Source: Winogradskyella sp. J14-2
Lineage (GTDB): Bacteria > Bacteroidota > Bacteroidia > Flavobacteriales > Flavobacteriaceae
Direction: 5' to 3'
DNA length: 64,000 nucleotides
Assembly (NCBI RefSeq): GCF_001971725.1
Contig: NZ_CP019388.1
Coordinates: 2,746,501-2,810,500, forward strand
In this document: one piece after another, positions 8,952-17,399 of the stretch
How the letters are laid out: every line of letters starts with the position of its first letter
How positions within the stretch are numbered: the first letter of the stretch is position 1
Translations under genes and position numbers: made by a program
Notes under the pieces: generated by a model
The model's database searches: none
What the model was told of the DNA's origin: nothing
The model's input: only the letters and a program-made list of their open reading frames with translations

Positions 8952-9500
8952 TTAGTTAAACGATCCATTGTATTTTAATGCTTGCTCTATATGGGCAAAA
9001 TGATGATTACTATGCCATGCATAGACACCAATGGTTTCTTCAATCGAGAATTGTTTACCATGTTCTGGGTGTATAAATGTTCGTTTTAGATCGTCTTCAG
9101 AAAAATTATTTAACAGTATACCTAGCTTGTGATGTACTCCTATTAAAATTAATAGTGAAGCATCAAGGGGTTGAGAGTAATCTGTAAGCGTCGCAAATCT
9201 ATCTTCAAAATAGGGTCTTATAGTTGGCGTATTTTCAGTAATTGCAAGCTTAAATCTAATAATGCTGTTGATATGGCTATCTGCGCAATGATGCACTACT
9301 TGTTTAATGGTCCAGCCATTTGGTCTGTATTTGTAATTGAGTTGTTCTTCGCTAAGATTCTTTGTGATATTCTCTATTTTTTGAGGAAAATCTTCAATAA
9401 TAGAAATCCAACTATTGATATGGTTTTTAGTAATTTGTTTGGGCTTTTCAAATTCTCCCACCGGAAACTTAAGTTTATATAATTCTTGTTCAGTCATCAT
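8952..9500 (-). CDS. DinB/YfiT-like putative metal-dependent transferase
   Basis: A 182-residue four-helix-bundle protein of the DinB superfamily, closest in appearance to the YfiT/BstA group (putative metal-dependent hydrolases or thiol S-transferases). The metal-binding histidines are visible as QVVHHCADSH around residue 70 and AWHSNHHFAHIEQ near the C-terminus. The N-terminal LKFPVGEFEKP opening is characteristic of the YfiT group. Flavobacteria generally lack well-known bacillithiol pathways, so the thiol substrate is unclear. It is co-oriented with the CutA-like gene upstream (9-bp gap), so the pair is probably co-transcribed. Confidence 0.8.
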   Translation of the reverse strand: MMTEQELYKLKFPVGEFEKPKQITKNHINSWISIIEDFPQKIENITKNLSEEQLNYKYRPNGWTIKQVVHHCADSHINSIIRFKLAITENTPTIRPYFEDRFATLTDYSQPLDASLLILIGVHHKLGILLNNFSEDDLKRTFIHPEHGKQFSIEETIGVYAWHSNHHFAHIEQALKYNGSFN

Positions 9501-9509
9501 CTAAGAGTA

Positions 9510-9827
9510 TTAAACTTTTGCGGTATTTTGCCTTAAATAATCACTCTGCTCAGAATTTATGTACACTATTGGTATTGCATAAATTATAGGCATATGCTCA
9601 CCATACTTTAGCTGTAATAATTGGTCAATCGCATTAAATAAAAGAGCCTTGGTAGTACCTACAATTAGAACTTCTTTTTCACTGGTTAAATTACCTCGCT
9701 CGTTTGGGTTTCTGCCAGTCATATCATTGATTATGAATTCGTTAACAACTAATCTCTCTTCAAATAAAAGTGTGGTTATTTCCTCTGCTTGTTCTCTGTC
9801 TTTGGTAATTATATTTATCTGTATCAT
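9510..9827 (-). CDS. CutA1-like small protein
   Basis: A 105-residue protein with the ferredoxin-like pattern of CutA1 divalent-ion tolerance proteins: an opening strand and helix (ITKDREQAEEITTLLFEERLV), a mid KEVLIVGTTKALL segment and a late PIIYAIPIVYINSEQ segment matching the usual closing strand. CutA1 proteins form trimers and bind metals, but their physiological role is uncertain. The central residues diverge from classical CutA, so this is a family-level call. It is the first gene of a two-gene minus-strand unit with the YfiT-like gene. Confidence 0.6.
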   Translation of the reverse strand: MIQINIITKDREQAEEITTLLFEERLVVNEFIINDMTGRNPNERGNLTSEKEVLIVGTTKALLFNAIDQLLQLKYGEHMPIIYAIPIVYINSEQSDYLRQNTAKV

Positions 9828-9889
9828 AATTGCATTTTTTGAAAAAAATAGTTCAGATTTTATGCAATATGTAAATTAAGCATAATTAA

Positions 9890-12187
9890 TTAAAAACTGA
9901 CTCTAAAGCTTAGATTGGGTGTGAATTTTAATGATCGATTATCAATTTCAACAATAGTATTGTCTGTGTCTAAGGTGTAATAACGATTTATAATGTTATT
10001 TTGATTAAACATATTCCAGACAGAAGCACCAGCTACTGCTTTTATACCTTTTGAGATCTGAAATTTATAAATTGCAGATACGTCGGCTCTAAAATAATCT
10101 TCTAATTGAGCACTATTTGGGCTTTGGTATTCTATAGAAGAATTACTGTTATCTTGTACTTGTAATGGCTTTGTATAAGCTCTGCCAGAGTGCCAATTAA
10201 TGCCTAAACCTATTTTAAAGTTTTTTAAGCTGTACGTTAACGATGCATTGGCTACGTGAGTTAAATCTACGCTGTTAGGAAATGAATTACCGTCATTAAT
10301 AACATCAAACTTATAATCGTTATTACTTAAAGTGTAGCTTAGCCAAGTGCTAAAGTTATTAAAACGTTTATTTACTAAAAAATCCAAGCCAGTAATGGTG
10401 TAAGCACCTATATCATTTACAAATTGAAATTGATTTTGAAACCCTTGACTTTGGGCAGTAATACCTTCAACATTTTTATAATACCCTTCTAGCGAAACCA
10501 AAAAGTTGTTTTGGTTGTAACTTAATCCAAAGGAAACTTGCTGACTTTTTACCAGCGGAACATTCTCTAAATTAGATAATTGCCAGCGACGTTTTTCGAT
10601 ACCAAAAAAGTCTTGCTGTAGATCTATTACTTGAGAAATAGTTTGACTCTTTAGTTCGCCTAAAATTTCTAATCTGATATCGTCAGAGATTTTTTGATTA
10701 AAGGTAAATCTTGGTTCTAACACAAGTTCTTTTAGTTTTTCAAAGTAGCTAATGCGTGCACCTAGTCGTATATATGTGTTACGAGATTTTGAATAACGCT
10801 CTATTTCCCCAAAAACGGCATGAGTTCTTATAATTTCTTTTACTAAACGTGTAAAGTCGGGATTAGATACATCTTCAAAATTAGTAACTCCCACTTCATT
10901 AAATTGGTAACCACCTCTTACCTCAACGTTATTATCTATTGTTTTATTTATATCGAAACGTAAGCCGTAATCTTCAACTTTATTTTCCTGTATAAGTAAT
11001 TGACTATTGGTTATATCATTATTTTGAGCATCTAAATCATAATGAGAATAATATACCTGTGCGGAAGCCTGTATGTCATTTTTAAAAACTTTAGAATACC
11101 TTGCACTTGCGCCATAGCTTACTTGGTTGAGTGCACTTCTTGTTTCTTGAATATTATTATCTGAGTTGGCAAAGGTTTGGTTGTAATCGAGATTGTTATA
11201 GATATTTAATAGACTTACTCTAAGTTTAGATGTGTCGTTAATATCGTAAAGAAACTTGGCATTGACATCATAAAATAAAAAGCGCTCGTCTAATGCCAAA
11301 AGTGTATTAACATCATTGGCAATGTTAAGTTCTGAGTCTCTAAAAATTCTGTCAAAATAAGCGTCGTAAGTTTGAGACACCAATATATCTGTAAAAGAGC
11401 GTCTGGCAGAAAGTTGTAATTCTGTTTTTTTACTTAAAGGTACTTTTGCATAACCATCTAAATTAAGTAAATTACTGCCTAGGCCTGCATTAAAGGTCTG
11501 GTCTATTTTATCTAAATTTTTAATGGATATTGTACCAGAAACAGCATCACCATAAAGTGCACTTGTACCATTTTTTGAAATACGAATATCATCTGACAAA
11601 TAAGGATTAAATGCTGAAATTAGCCCAAAGAAATGACCAGATTGGTACATACGAATACCTTCGTAAAGTATAAGGTTTTGATCGTTGGTGCCACCTCTTA
11701 CATTGATGTTAGATATACGTTCGTCTACACTCACAATACCAGGTAGATTTTGTACTATTTGCAAAACATCTGGTTCTATTAATCCAGGTAAAATATCAAA
11801 GGCATTGGCGTCTACAGTAATGGTACCATTGTTGGTTTTAGAAATACCTCTAGATAAATAGTTGTTAACGACGACTTCTTCTAATGTGTGCACTGTTTTA
11901 TCGGTTGGTGTAATAGCAATAAAACGTCTACTTAAAACTTCAAAATTAAGGTTGGTAATTGATTTGAGTTGGTTTAACGCTTCTTCTAAGGAGAGTTCTT
12001 CCTTTAATGGGTAAAGCTCAATATTCAGAATAGTTTTGGTTTCAAAAGAAAACTTTACTTCATAGCGTTCTTCTAGGCGCTCTAGTATTTGAACGAGTTG
12101 TTTTGGTTCCTCTTTTTGGCTGAATGCAAGATTAGAGAAGGTAAAAATTAGTAGAAATAAAACAATACGATGTATAAGTTTATTCAC
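9890..12187 (-). CDS. TonB-dependent receptor with N-terminal STN signalling domain
   Basis: A 765-residue outer-membrane active-transport receptor. A signal peptide (residues 1-24) precedes an STN domain at about 30-95 (QILERLEERYEVKFSFE, LSLEEALNQL), which normally contacts the FecR anti-sigma factor when ligand binds. The plug domain spans about 110-215 (VLQIVQNLPGIVSVD, NINVRGGTNDQNLILYEG), followed by the beta barrel ending in Phe765. It has no N-terminal carboxypeptidase-regulatory domain and no adjacent SusD, so it is not a classical SusC. Its start codon overlaps the end of the FecR gene by 8 bp, showing co-transcription with the anti-sigma and sigma genes. The ligand is unknown; an iron-siderophore or similar substrate is possible but not shown. 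Confidence 0.92.
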   Translation of the reverse strand: MNKLIHRIVLFLLIFTFSNLAFSQKEEPKQLVQILERLEERYEVKFSFETKTILNIELYPLKEELSLEEALNQLKSITNLNFEVLSRRFIAITPTDKTVHTLEEVVVNNYLSRGISKTNNGTITVDANAFDILPGLIEPDVLQIVQNLPGIVSVDERISNINVRGGTNDQNLILYEGIRMYQSGHFFGLISAFNPYLSDDIRISKNGTSALYGDAVSGTISIKNLDKIDQTFNAGLGSNLLNLDGYAKVPLSKKTELQLSARRSFTDILVSQTYDAYFDRIFRDSELNIANDVNTLLALDERFLFYDVNAKFLYDINDTSKLRVSLLNIYNNLDYNQTFANSDNNIQETRSALNQVSYGASARYSKVFKNDIQASAQVYYSHYDLDAQNNDITNSQLLIQENKVEDYGLRFDINKTIDNNVEVRGGYQFNEVGVTNFEDVSNPDFTRLVKEIIRTHAVFGEIERYSKSRNTYIRLGARISYFEKLKELVLEPRFTFNQKISDDIRLEILGELKSQTISQVIDLQQDFFGIEKRRWQLSNLENVPLVKSQQVSFGLSYNQNNFLVSLEGYYKNVEGITAQSQGFQNQFQFVNDIGAYTITGLDFLVNKRFNNFSTWLSYTLSNNDYKFDVINDGNSFPNSVDLTHVANASLTYSLKNFKIGLGINWHSGRAYTKPLQVQDNSNSSIEYQSPNSAQLEDYFRADVSAIYKFQISKGIKAVAGASVWNMFNQNNIINRYYTLDTDNTIVEIDNRSLKFTPNLSFRVSF

Positions 12188-13079
12188 GCTTTAATACAAT
12201 AGAAGTTCCGGACTTACTATAGCTTAAATTTAATGGTATTGTTACAGATTTCAATGCCAATTCTAGATTTTTATGTGTAAAACCTCCAGTATATAGTCGG
12301 TCAGCATCAGCTTTATCTACAACTATTTTTATATCGTAATAGTTTTCTAACTCCGAAATAACATGTTTAAAGGGAATATTGACAAAATTACTTTCACCAC
12401 GCAACCAATTGGGTTGCGTAGTGATTTCTTTTTCATTGGCAAATAACTTCCCATCAATTATTTTTAGTCCATTTCCTGGCGTTAACTCAGTGTAATTATC
12501 TTTTGTTTTTACGCCAACTAAACCTTCATAGCATTTTACTTCAAAGTAGTTGTCACGGTTTTTTACATTAAATTGAGTTCCAAGGACACTAACAATACCT
12601 TTGTCTGTAACCACATCAAATTTCTCACCCTTAGCAACTTTAAAAAATGCTTCACCCTTAAGTTTTACTTCACGTTTGTCGTCCCAACTATTTTTATTAA
12701 AAACCAAATTAGAATTTGTATTTAGAATAACTTCAGAAGTATCTGGTAAATCTATAGTGGTTTGCTGTGCAATTTCAGTGTTAAATGTGCTGTCTAATGT
12801 AGTTGTGTAATAATACACGCTAAAGCATATTGCTACTACGGCAGCAACTTTAAGTAATGGTTTATGCCAAGATTGTGTAGACTTGTTCTTCAAACTTGGT
12901 CGTAATGCTTGGTAGTTTTTATCAACAGAGAATTCAGGAGACTTAAAAGCGTTTAATGCTTTATCGAGTTGCATTAGATCTTTGTAGTCCTCTAACTGCT
13001 CAAAAGCCCTTTGTTCTTCTGAGTTAAGGTTATGGTCTAGCCATTTTTGTATGAGTTCTTCTCTTGTCATAAATTTCAA
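12180..13079 (-). CDS. FecR-family anti-sigma factor
   Basis: A 299-residue inner-membrane anti-sigma protein. About 85 cytoplasmic residues (opening TREELIQKWLDHNLNSEEQ, the sigma-binding region) are followed by a single transmembrane helix at about 94-110 (LLKVAAVVAICFSVYYY). The periplasmic FecR domain comes next (TIDLPDTSEVILNTNS, GEAFFKVAKGEKFDVVT, VLGTQFNVK), then a C-terminal DUF4974/STN-like segment (FVNIPFKHVISELENYY). It is predicted to hold the ECF sigma factor encoded upstream and release it on a signal from the TonB receptor encoded downstream. A start at 13070 (second Met) is an alternative to 13079. Confidence 0.93.
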   Translation of the reverse strand: MKFMTREELIQKWLDHNLNSEEQRAFEQLEDYKDLMQLDKALNAFKSPEFSVDKNYQALRPSLKNKSTQSWHKPLLKVAAVVAICFSVYYYTTTLDSTFNTEIAQQTTIDLPDTSEVILNTNSNLVFNKNSWDDKREVKLKGEAFFKVAKGEKFDVVTDKGIVSVLGTQFNVKNRDNYFEVKCYEGLVGVKTKDNYTELTPGNGLKIIDGKLFANEKEITTQPNWLRGESNFVNIPFKHVISELENYYDIKIVVDKADADRLYTGGFTHKNLELALKSVTIPLNLSYSKSGTSIVLKRE

Positions 13080-13202
13080 TTCAGTTATAGAACAGTTAAC
13101 TTATTAAATGTCCTACCTACTACCATATTTAAAGTTTAAAATTCAAAATTTTAGATTATTAATAAGAGCAACTACTAACTACTCACTACTAATTACTGTG
13201 TA
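13080..13202. repeat. Intergenic spacer with 7-nt periodic low-complexity repeat
   Basis: The gap between the sigma and FecR genes contains, at about 13160-13203, a run that reads on the minus strand as repeated variants of NNAGTAN (GTAGTAC, ACAGTAA, TTAGTAG, TGAGTAG, TTAGTAG). The same kind of heptad run occurs at three other intergenic sites in this window. No gene is visible. Confidence 0.5.
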
Positions 13203-13718
13203 CTACAACTCATCAATGTCTTCTCTTAGCTTTTTTAGCGCACCATAAATGCGTTTTTCTACAGCTTTTGTAGAAATGTCTAATAGTATAGCAATCTCTT
13301 TAAATTTTTTGCCCTCAACTCTATTCATCAAAAAAGCAACACGTTGTGCTTCTGTTAATTTACCAAGTGCTTTTTGAAGCTTTTCGTGGTATTCTTTTTC
13401 CTGTAAAACAAACTCAGGAGTCTCATTTGTGGATTTTTTTTGAGGTATTTTCTCGTATTTTAAAACGACCTTACGATGTGCAACAGCATTAAGCATTAGG
13501 TTGTTTGCAGTGGTAAATAAAAAACTTTTAGCCTTATCTGGCGTTACCTTTCCACAATTTTGCCATAGTTTAATAAAAGCTTCTTGTACTTTATCACTAG
13601 GATTTAAGTGATTACCAAATTTGTAATACAAAAAATCATGCAGATTTTTTGAGTGTTTCTTATACAAACGCTCAAATAACAATTCCTCGCAAATATGATC
13701 TTTAATTGGTTGACTCAT
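13203..13718 (-). CDS. ECF-type RNA polymerase sigma factor
   Basis: A 171-residue sigma-70 factor of the extracytoplasmic-function class in its Bacteroidota form. Region 2 is seen as LYKKHSKNLHDFLYYKFGNHLNPSDKVQEAFIKLWQN (quoted only as landmarks: the YYKFG and QEAFIKLW parts), and region 4 as AFLMNRVEGKKFKEIA plus LDISTKAVEKRIYGALKKLRE, a helix-turn-helix for the -35-type element. A GTG at 13730 would add four residues, but the ATG at 13718 is preferred. It is the first gene of the sigma / FecR / TonB-receptor unit, so the pathway is outer-membrane receptor to anti-sigma to sigma. Likely targets include this unit and perhaps the divergent acidic lipoprotein gene starting 98 bp away. Confidence 0.92.
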   Translation of the reverse strand: MSQPIKDHICEELLFERLYKKHSKNLHDFLYYKFGNHLNPSDKVQEAFIKLWQNCGKVTPDKAKSFLFTTANNLMLNAVAHRKVVLKYEKIPQKKSTNETPEFVLQEKEYHEKLQKALGKLTEAQRVAFLMNRVEGKKFKEIAILLDISTKAVEKRIYGALKKLREDIDEL

Positions 13719-13815
13719 AATTTCGCGCACAAATTATGAATAAATTTTCTATTGCAATGGTAGGAGATTTAAAACGCTAACTGTTACATAATTAAATAAT
13801 AAAGCTCCAACAAAA

Positions 13816-15771
13816 ATGAAAATTAAATTCAATCATTTCATAATTTATGCGCTTTTTGTCCTTTTGGCATTTACATCATGTCAAGACGAAACCATAGATG
13901 TTAATAGTCCTCAAGATCAGGAGATGATTCAGCCTAACTCAGAGTTGGCAAGATTTATGGGTAATGTAACCGCCAACTATGGCGAATACGATAATATTTT
14001 AGATGACTCTAGCTGTTTTTCTGTGGAATTACCAGTGACAATAATAGTTGGCGATATTACAATTGTTATAGAAACTTTAAACGATTTAGAAGAACTAGAA
14101 GATATATTTTCTCAATATGAAGATGAAGATGATTTCTTCGATTTTGTGTTTCCAATTACAATAATTTTTAACGATTACAACCAAGTTATAATAGAAAACG
14201 AAGAGCAATTAGAAGATTTTATCGAAGATTGCGACCTCGAAGATGATGATGTTATTGAATGTGTAGATTTTGTATATCCAATAACGTTCTCCGTGTTTAA
14301 TGGTGACTTTAATATTGTAGATACGGTAACCATAGCTAATGATGAAGCACTATATAATTTTCTAGATGATTTAGAAGATGATGATAATGCACTTATTGTT
14401 AGTCTCAACTATCCTGTAACACTTGTTTATGCAAATGGAGCTACTGTTGAGGTAAATTCAAACCAGGAATTATCGGATGCTATTGAAGCCGCTGAAGACG
14501 ATTGTGATGACGATGACGACGATTGTGATCTTAATATTGAAGATATTGAAAATCTATTTCTAGAATGTGGTCTTGAAGCTGAATTTTATAACGAAAGTGG
14601 AGAATTAAGCGACACACTTCATCTTTATTTTAATGAAAACGGTGAAGTAACAGTAACTGGAGATCCAACGGTTGTTGAAACAGGTGAATGGGATGTCATA
14701 GAAACAGATTTAGGATATAAACTTGTTATAGAAGGATTAGAAACTTTCGGTACTGCTAATGGCTTATGGTTATTAATAGATTGCGACGACGATGATGAGC
14801 TTGAGTTTGAAAAAGAAACTGAGGACGGCATAGTTACTATGAAGCTAGAGCTAGATTGTGAAATCAACAATGAAGTTTTTGAATGTTTCGGTGATTTTGA
14901 ACTCCAAGAATGTTTAGGTCCAAATAATGAGGCTGAGTTTAATCTAAGTGCAGATACCATTGGTTTAATAGATTGCCAGTATGCTTTTGTAGCTAGTTTC
15001 CATGAAACTGAAGCCGATGCTGAAGCAGGAGTAAGTGCTATTGTAGAAACAGAATCGTATTGGTCTGGTACTGGTGAAGTGTACTTAAGAATTGAGGCAG
15101 AGAATGGTAATTTTGAAGTGTTTACTATTTATCTCAATACAGAAGAATGTAACTATTTTGAATGTTTTGAAAGTTTTGATGCTGTTATAGAACAATGTGA
15201 CAATGGTACTGATGGACCATATAGTTTTGACCTAACCATTGCATTTTCAAACTGTAATCCTAGTGCTGATGTTGTAACTTATCATGAGACTTTGGTAGAT
15301 GCTGAAACTGGTGTTAATGCAATTTCAAATCCAGAATCATATACAATCATTGGAGTAGAGGGTGTTGTGTATACTCGAGTTGTAATCGAAGATCAATTCG
15401 AGGTGTTTCCTATTGTTCTAGTTGTTCAAGACTGTAATCCATCAGGTTGCTCAGAACAAGATGTAGACGGCTTTTTAGTGGAGTGTATTTGGAATGCAGT
15501 AAACTACAATGGTAGTGATAATCTTATGAACTGGAATTTTGATTTTGAACCAAATAGCCAAACTGTTGTAATTTATAATAACGACACTACAATAGATGCA
15601 ACATGGACAACGTCTCAATCTAATGATGGTGTAATCCTCACATTTTCTAATGTGGCAGGACCAAATATTCAAGCAATAAACGGAGAGTGGTTGGTTGTAG
15701 AATGTGAAGAAGATCGTTTACAGTTGCACAGTGGAGATGATATTTTAGTTCTTGAGAGAACATGTAATTAA
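13816..15771 (+). CDS. Highly acidic repeat-containing lipoprotein beside the ECF sigma unit
   Basis: A 651-residue surface or periplasmic lipoprotein (FTSC lipobox, Cys22) of unrecognised family. It is strongly acidic, with Asp/Glu runs such as residues 227-237. I see internal duplications. Four copies of a short unit, each with a [VY]-[FYL]-P-[IV]-T core, start near residues 67, 107, 149 and 194. A larger domain occurs twice (about 240-335 and 548-645; both have LxECG/I...W and a late GLWLLIDC / GEWLVVEC strand). A third unit occurs twice (about 355-446 and 449-541) with the core HETEADAEAGVSAI / HETLVDAETGVNAI. The last unit resembles modules of the 2422-aa secreted protein at 44344. It is divergently transcribed from the sigma factor gene and ends at a good terminator. 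Calcium binding is plausible from charge but no canonical EF-hand is evident. Confidence 0.8.
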   Translation: MKIKFNHFIIYALFVLLAFTSCQDETIDVNSPQDQEMIQPNSELARFMGNVTANYGEYDNILDDSSCFSVELPVTIIVGDITIVIETLNDLEELEDIFSQYEDEDDFFDFVFPITIIFNDYNQVIIENEEQLEDFIEDCDLEDDDVIECVDFVYPITFSVFNGDFNIVDTVTIANDEALYNFLDDLEDDDNALIVSLNYPVTLVYANGATVEVNSNQELSDAIEAAEDDCDDDDDDCDLNIEDIENLFLECGLEAEFYNESGELSDTLHLYFNENGEVTVTGDPTVVETGEWDVIETDLGYKLVIEGLETFGTANGLWLLIDCDDDDELEFEKETEDGIVTMKLELDCEINNEVFECFGDFELQECLGPNNEAEFNLSADTIGLIDCQYAFVASFHETEADAEAGVSAIVETESYWSGTGEVYLRIEAENGNFEVFTIYLNTEECNYFECFESFDAVIEQCDNGTDGPYSFDLTIAFSNCNPSADVVTYHETLVDAETGVNAISNPESYTIIGVEGVVYTRVVIEDQFEVFPIVLVVQDCNPSGCSEQDVDGFLVECIWNAVNYNGSDNLMNWNFDFEPNSQTVVIYNNDTTIDATWTTSQSNDGVILTFSNVAGPNIQAINGEWLVVECEEDRLQLHSGDDILVLERTCN

Positions 15772-15824
15772 CATATAAACGAACCGCTTAGTTAGTAATT
15801 TTAGTAAGTTTAAGTTGATGAAGG

Positions 15825-15856
15825 GAGTTGCCAACCGCTAGGCAGCTCTTTTCTTT
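15825..15856 (+). terminator. Terminator after acidic lipoprotein gene
   Basis: GAGTTGCC at 15825-15832 pairs with GGCAGCTC at 15841-15848 (one G-U pair) over an 8-nt loop, followed by TTTTCTTTT. It lies 54 bp after the stop codon. Confidence 0.75.
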
Positions 15857-15923
15857 TGTGCTATTCTTAAATACATAAGTGCATAATTATAAATATCCCA
15901 TTCGTTTATCTCTTGTAAATTCT

Positions 15924-15931
15924 TAAATTTG
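15924..15931 (+). promoter_or_regulatory. ffh -7 promoter motif
   Basis: TAAATTTG matches TAnnTTTG and lies 24 bp before the ATG at 15956. A clear -33 TTG is not obvious. Confidence 0.5.
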
Positions 15932-15955
15932 CAACTTCTAAAAGAGATAAAGATT

Positions 15956-17287
15956 ATGTTCAATAATTTAAGTGATAAGTTAGATAAAGCGTTACACGTA
16001 TTAAAAGGACATGGAAGCATTACCGAAGTTAATGTTGCCGAGACTTTAAAAGAAGTAAGACGTGCGCTTTTAGATGCCGATGTTAACTTTAAAATAGCTA
16101 AGGAATTTACCAATAAGGTTAAAGAAAAAGCACTTGGCCAAAATGTATTAACGACACTTCAACCAGGCCAATTAATGGTTAAAATCGTTAAAGACGAATT
16201 AACCGAACTTATGGGAGGCGATGCAGAAGGTATTAACCTTTCTGGCAACCCGAGTGTAATTTTAATGTCTGGTTTACAAGGTTCTGGTAAAACGACGTTT
16301 TCTGGTAAGCTTGCTAACTATCTTAAAAATAAAAAAACAAAGAAGCCTTTATTAGTTGCCTGTGATGTTTACCGTCCAGCAGCGATAGATCAGCTTCATG
16401 TCGTTGGAGATCAAATCAACGTTGAGGTTTATAGTGACAAAGGAAATAGTGATCCGGTTGCTATTGCACAAGCAGGTATAGCTCATGCAAAAGCTAACGG
16501 TCACAATGTTGTAATAATAGATACCGCAGGTCGTTTGGCGGTTGATGAAGCAATGATGACTGAGATTTCTAACATTCATAAAGCTATTCAACCACAAGAA
16601 ACCTTGTTTGTGGTAGACTCTATGACAGGTCAAGATGCTGTAAATACAGCAAAGGCCTTCAATGATATTTTAAATTTTGATGGTGTTATCCTTACCAAGT
16701 TAGATGGTGATACACGTGGTGGTGCGGCAATATCAATTAAGTCGGTTGTAAACAAACCAATTAAGTTTATTGGTACAGGTGAGAAGATGGAAGCTATTGA
16801 TGTCTTCTATCCTTCGCGTATGGCAGACAGAATTCTTGGAATGGGAGACGTTGTATCTCTTGTAGAGCGTGCCCAAGAACAATTTGATGAAGAGGAGGCA
16901 CGCAAACTTCAAAAGAAAATTGCTAAAAACCAGTTTGGGTTTGATGATTTCTTAAAACAGATTCAGCAAATCAAAAAAATGGGTAACATGAAAGACTTAA
17001 TTGGCATGATACCAGGAGCTGGAAAAATGATGAAAGATATAGACATTGATGATGATGCTTTTAAAGGTATTGAAGCCATTATTCATTCTATGACACCTGC
17101 AGAACGTGCTAATCCTTCAATTATAAATTCAAGTAGAAAGAAGAGAATTGGCAAAGGATCGGGAACCTCAGTACAAGAAGTAAACCAGCTCTTAAAGCAA
17201 TTTACGCAAATGAGTAAAATGATGAAGATGATGCAAGGTGGTGGCGGAAAACGCATGATGCAGATGATGAAAAATATGCCGAGATAG
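15956..17287 (+). CDS. ffh: Signal recognition particle protein Ffh (SRP54)
   Basis: A 443-residue SRP GTPase that binds signal sequences of nascent membrane proteins with the SRP RNA and docks to FtsY. The N domain opens MFNNLSDKLDKAL. The G domain shows GLQGSGKTTFSGKLA (P loop), DTAGR (G3) and TKLDGDTRGGAA (G4/G5). The M domain from about residue 300 is methionine-rich and ends in a Met-rich tail (MSKMMKMMQGGGGKRMMQMM), binding signal peptides and SRP RNA. An in-frame extension to 15929 overlaps the -7 motif, so the ATG at 15956 is chosen. The SRP RNA gene itself was not seen in the window. Confidence 0.98.
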   Translation: MFNNLSDKLDKALHVLKGHGSITEVNVAETLKEVRRALLDADVNFKIAKEFTNKVKEKALGQNVLTTLQPGQLMVKIVKDELTELMGGDAEGINLSGNPSVILMSGLQGSGKTTFSGKLANYLKNKKTKKPLLVACDVYRPAAIDQLHVVGDQINVEVYSDKGNSDPVAIAQAGIAHAKANGHNVVIIDTAGRLAVDEAMMTEISNIHKAIQPQETLFVVDSMTGQDAVNTAKAFNDILNFDGVILTKLDGDTRGGAAISIKSVVNKPIKFIGTGEKMEAIDVFYPSRMADRILGMGDVVSLVERAQEQFDEEEARKLQKKIAKNQFGFDDFLKQIQQIKKMGNMKDLIGMIPGAGKMMKDIDIDDDAFKGIEAIIHSMTPAERANPSIINSSRKKRIGKGSGTSVQEVNQLLKQFTQMSKMMKMMQGGGGKRMMQMMKNMPR

Positions 17288-17293
17288 TTAGCG

Positions 17294-17390
17294 GTAAACA
17301 GTATAAAGTAAGCAGTCACTTCGAGCGTAGTCGAGAAGTTATAAATATATTTTCAATTAGCTTTTGCGCCTTCGCGTCTTAGCGAGAAAA
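17294..17390. repeat. Compound intergenic repeat between ffh and folD
   Basis: Three repeat types are packed together. Heptads GTAAACA, GTATAAA, GTAAGCA and GTCACTT lie at 17294-17321. An interrupted palindrome follows, ACTTC at 17318-17322 and GAAGT at 17335-17339 flanking GAGCGTAGTCGA. A GCG-rich stretch (TTTTGCGCC, TTCGCGTCTTAGCGAG) at 17362-17386 ends just before folD. The last two resemble dispersed Bacteroidota intergenic repeats. No terminator with a T-tract is seen after ffh, so the palindrome may serve that purpose. Confidence 0.55.
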
Positions 17391-17399
17391 CAATAAAAA

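Noticed and set aside
15825-15956. SRP RNA or another small RNA just before ffh
   Set aside because: Only a terminator hairpin and a promoter motif are visible; the conserved SRP tetraloop structure was not seen.
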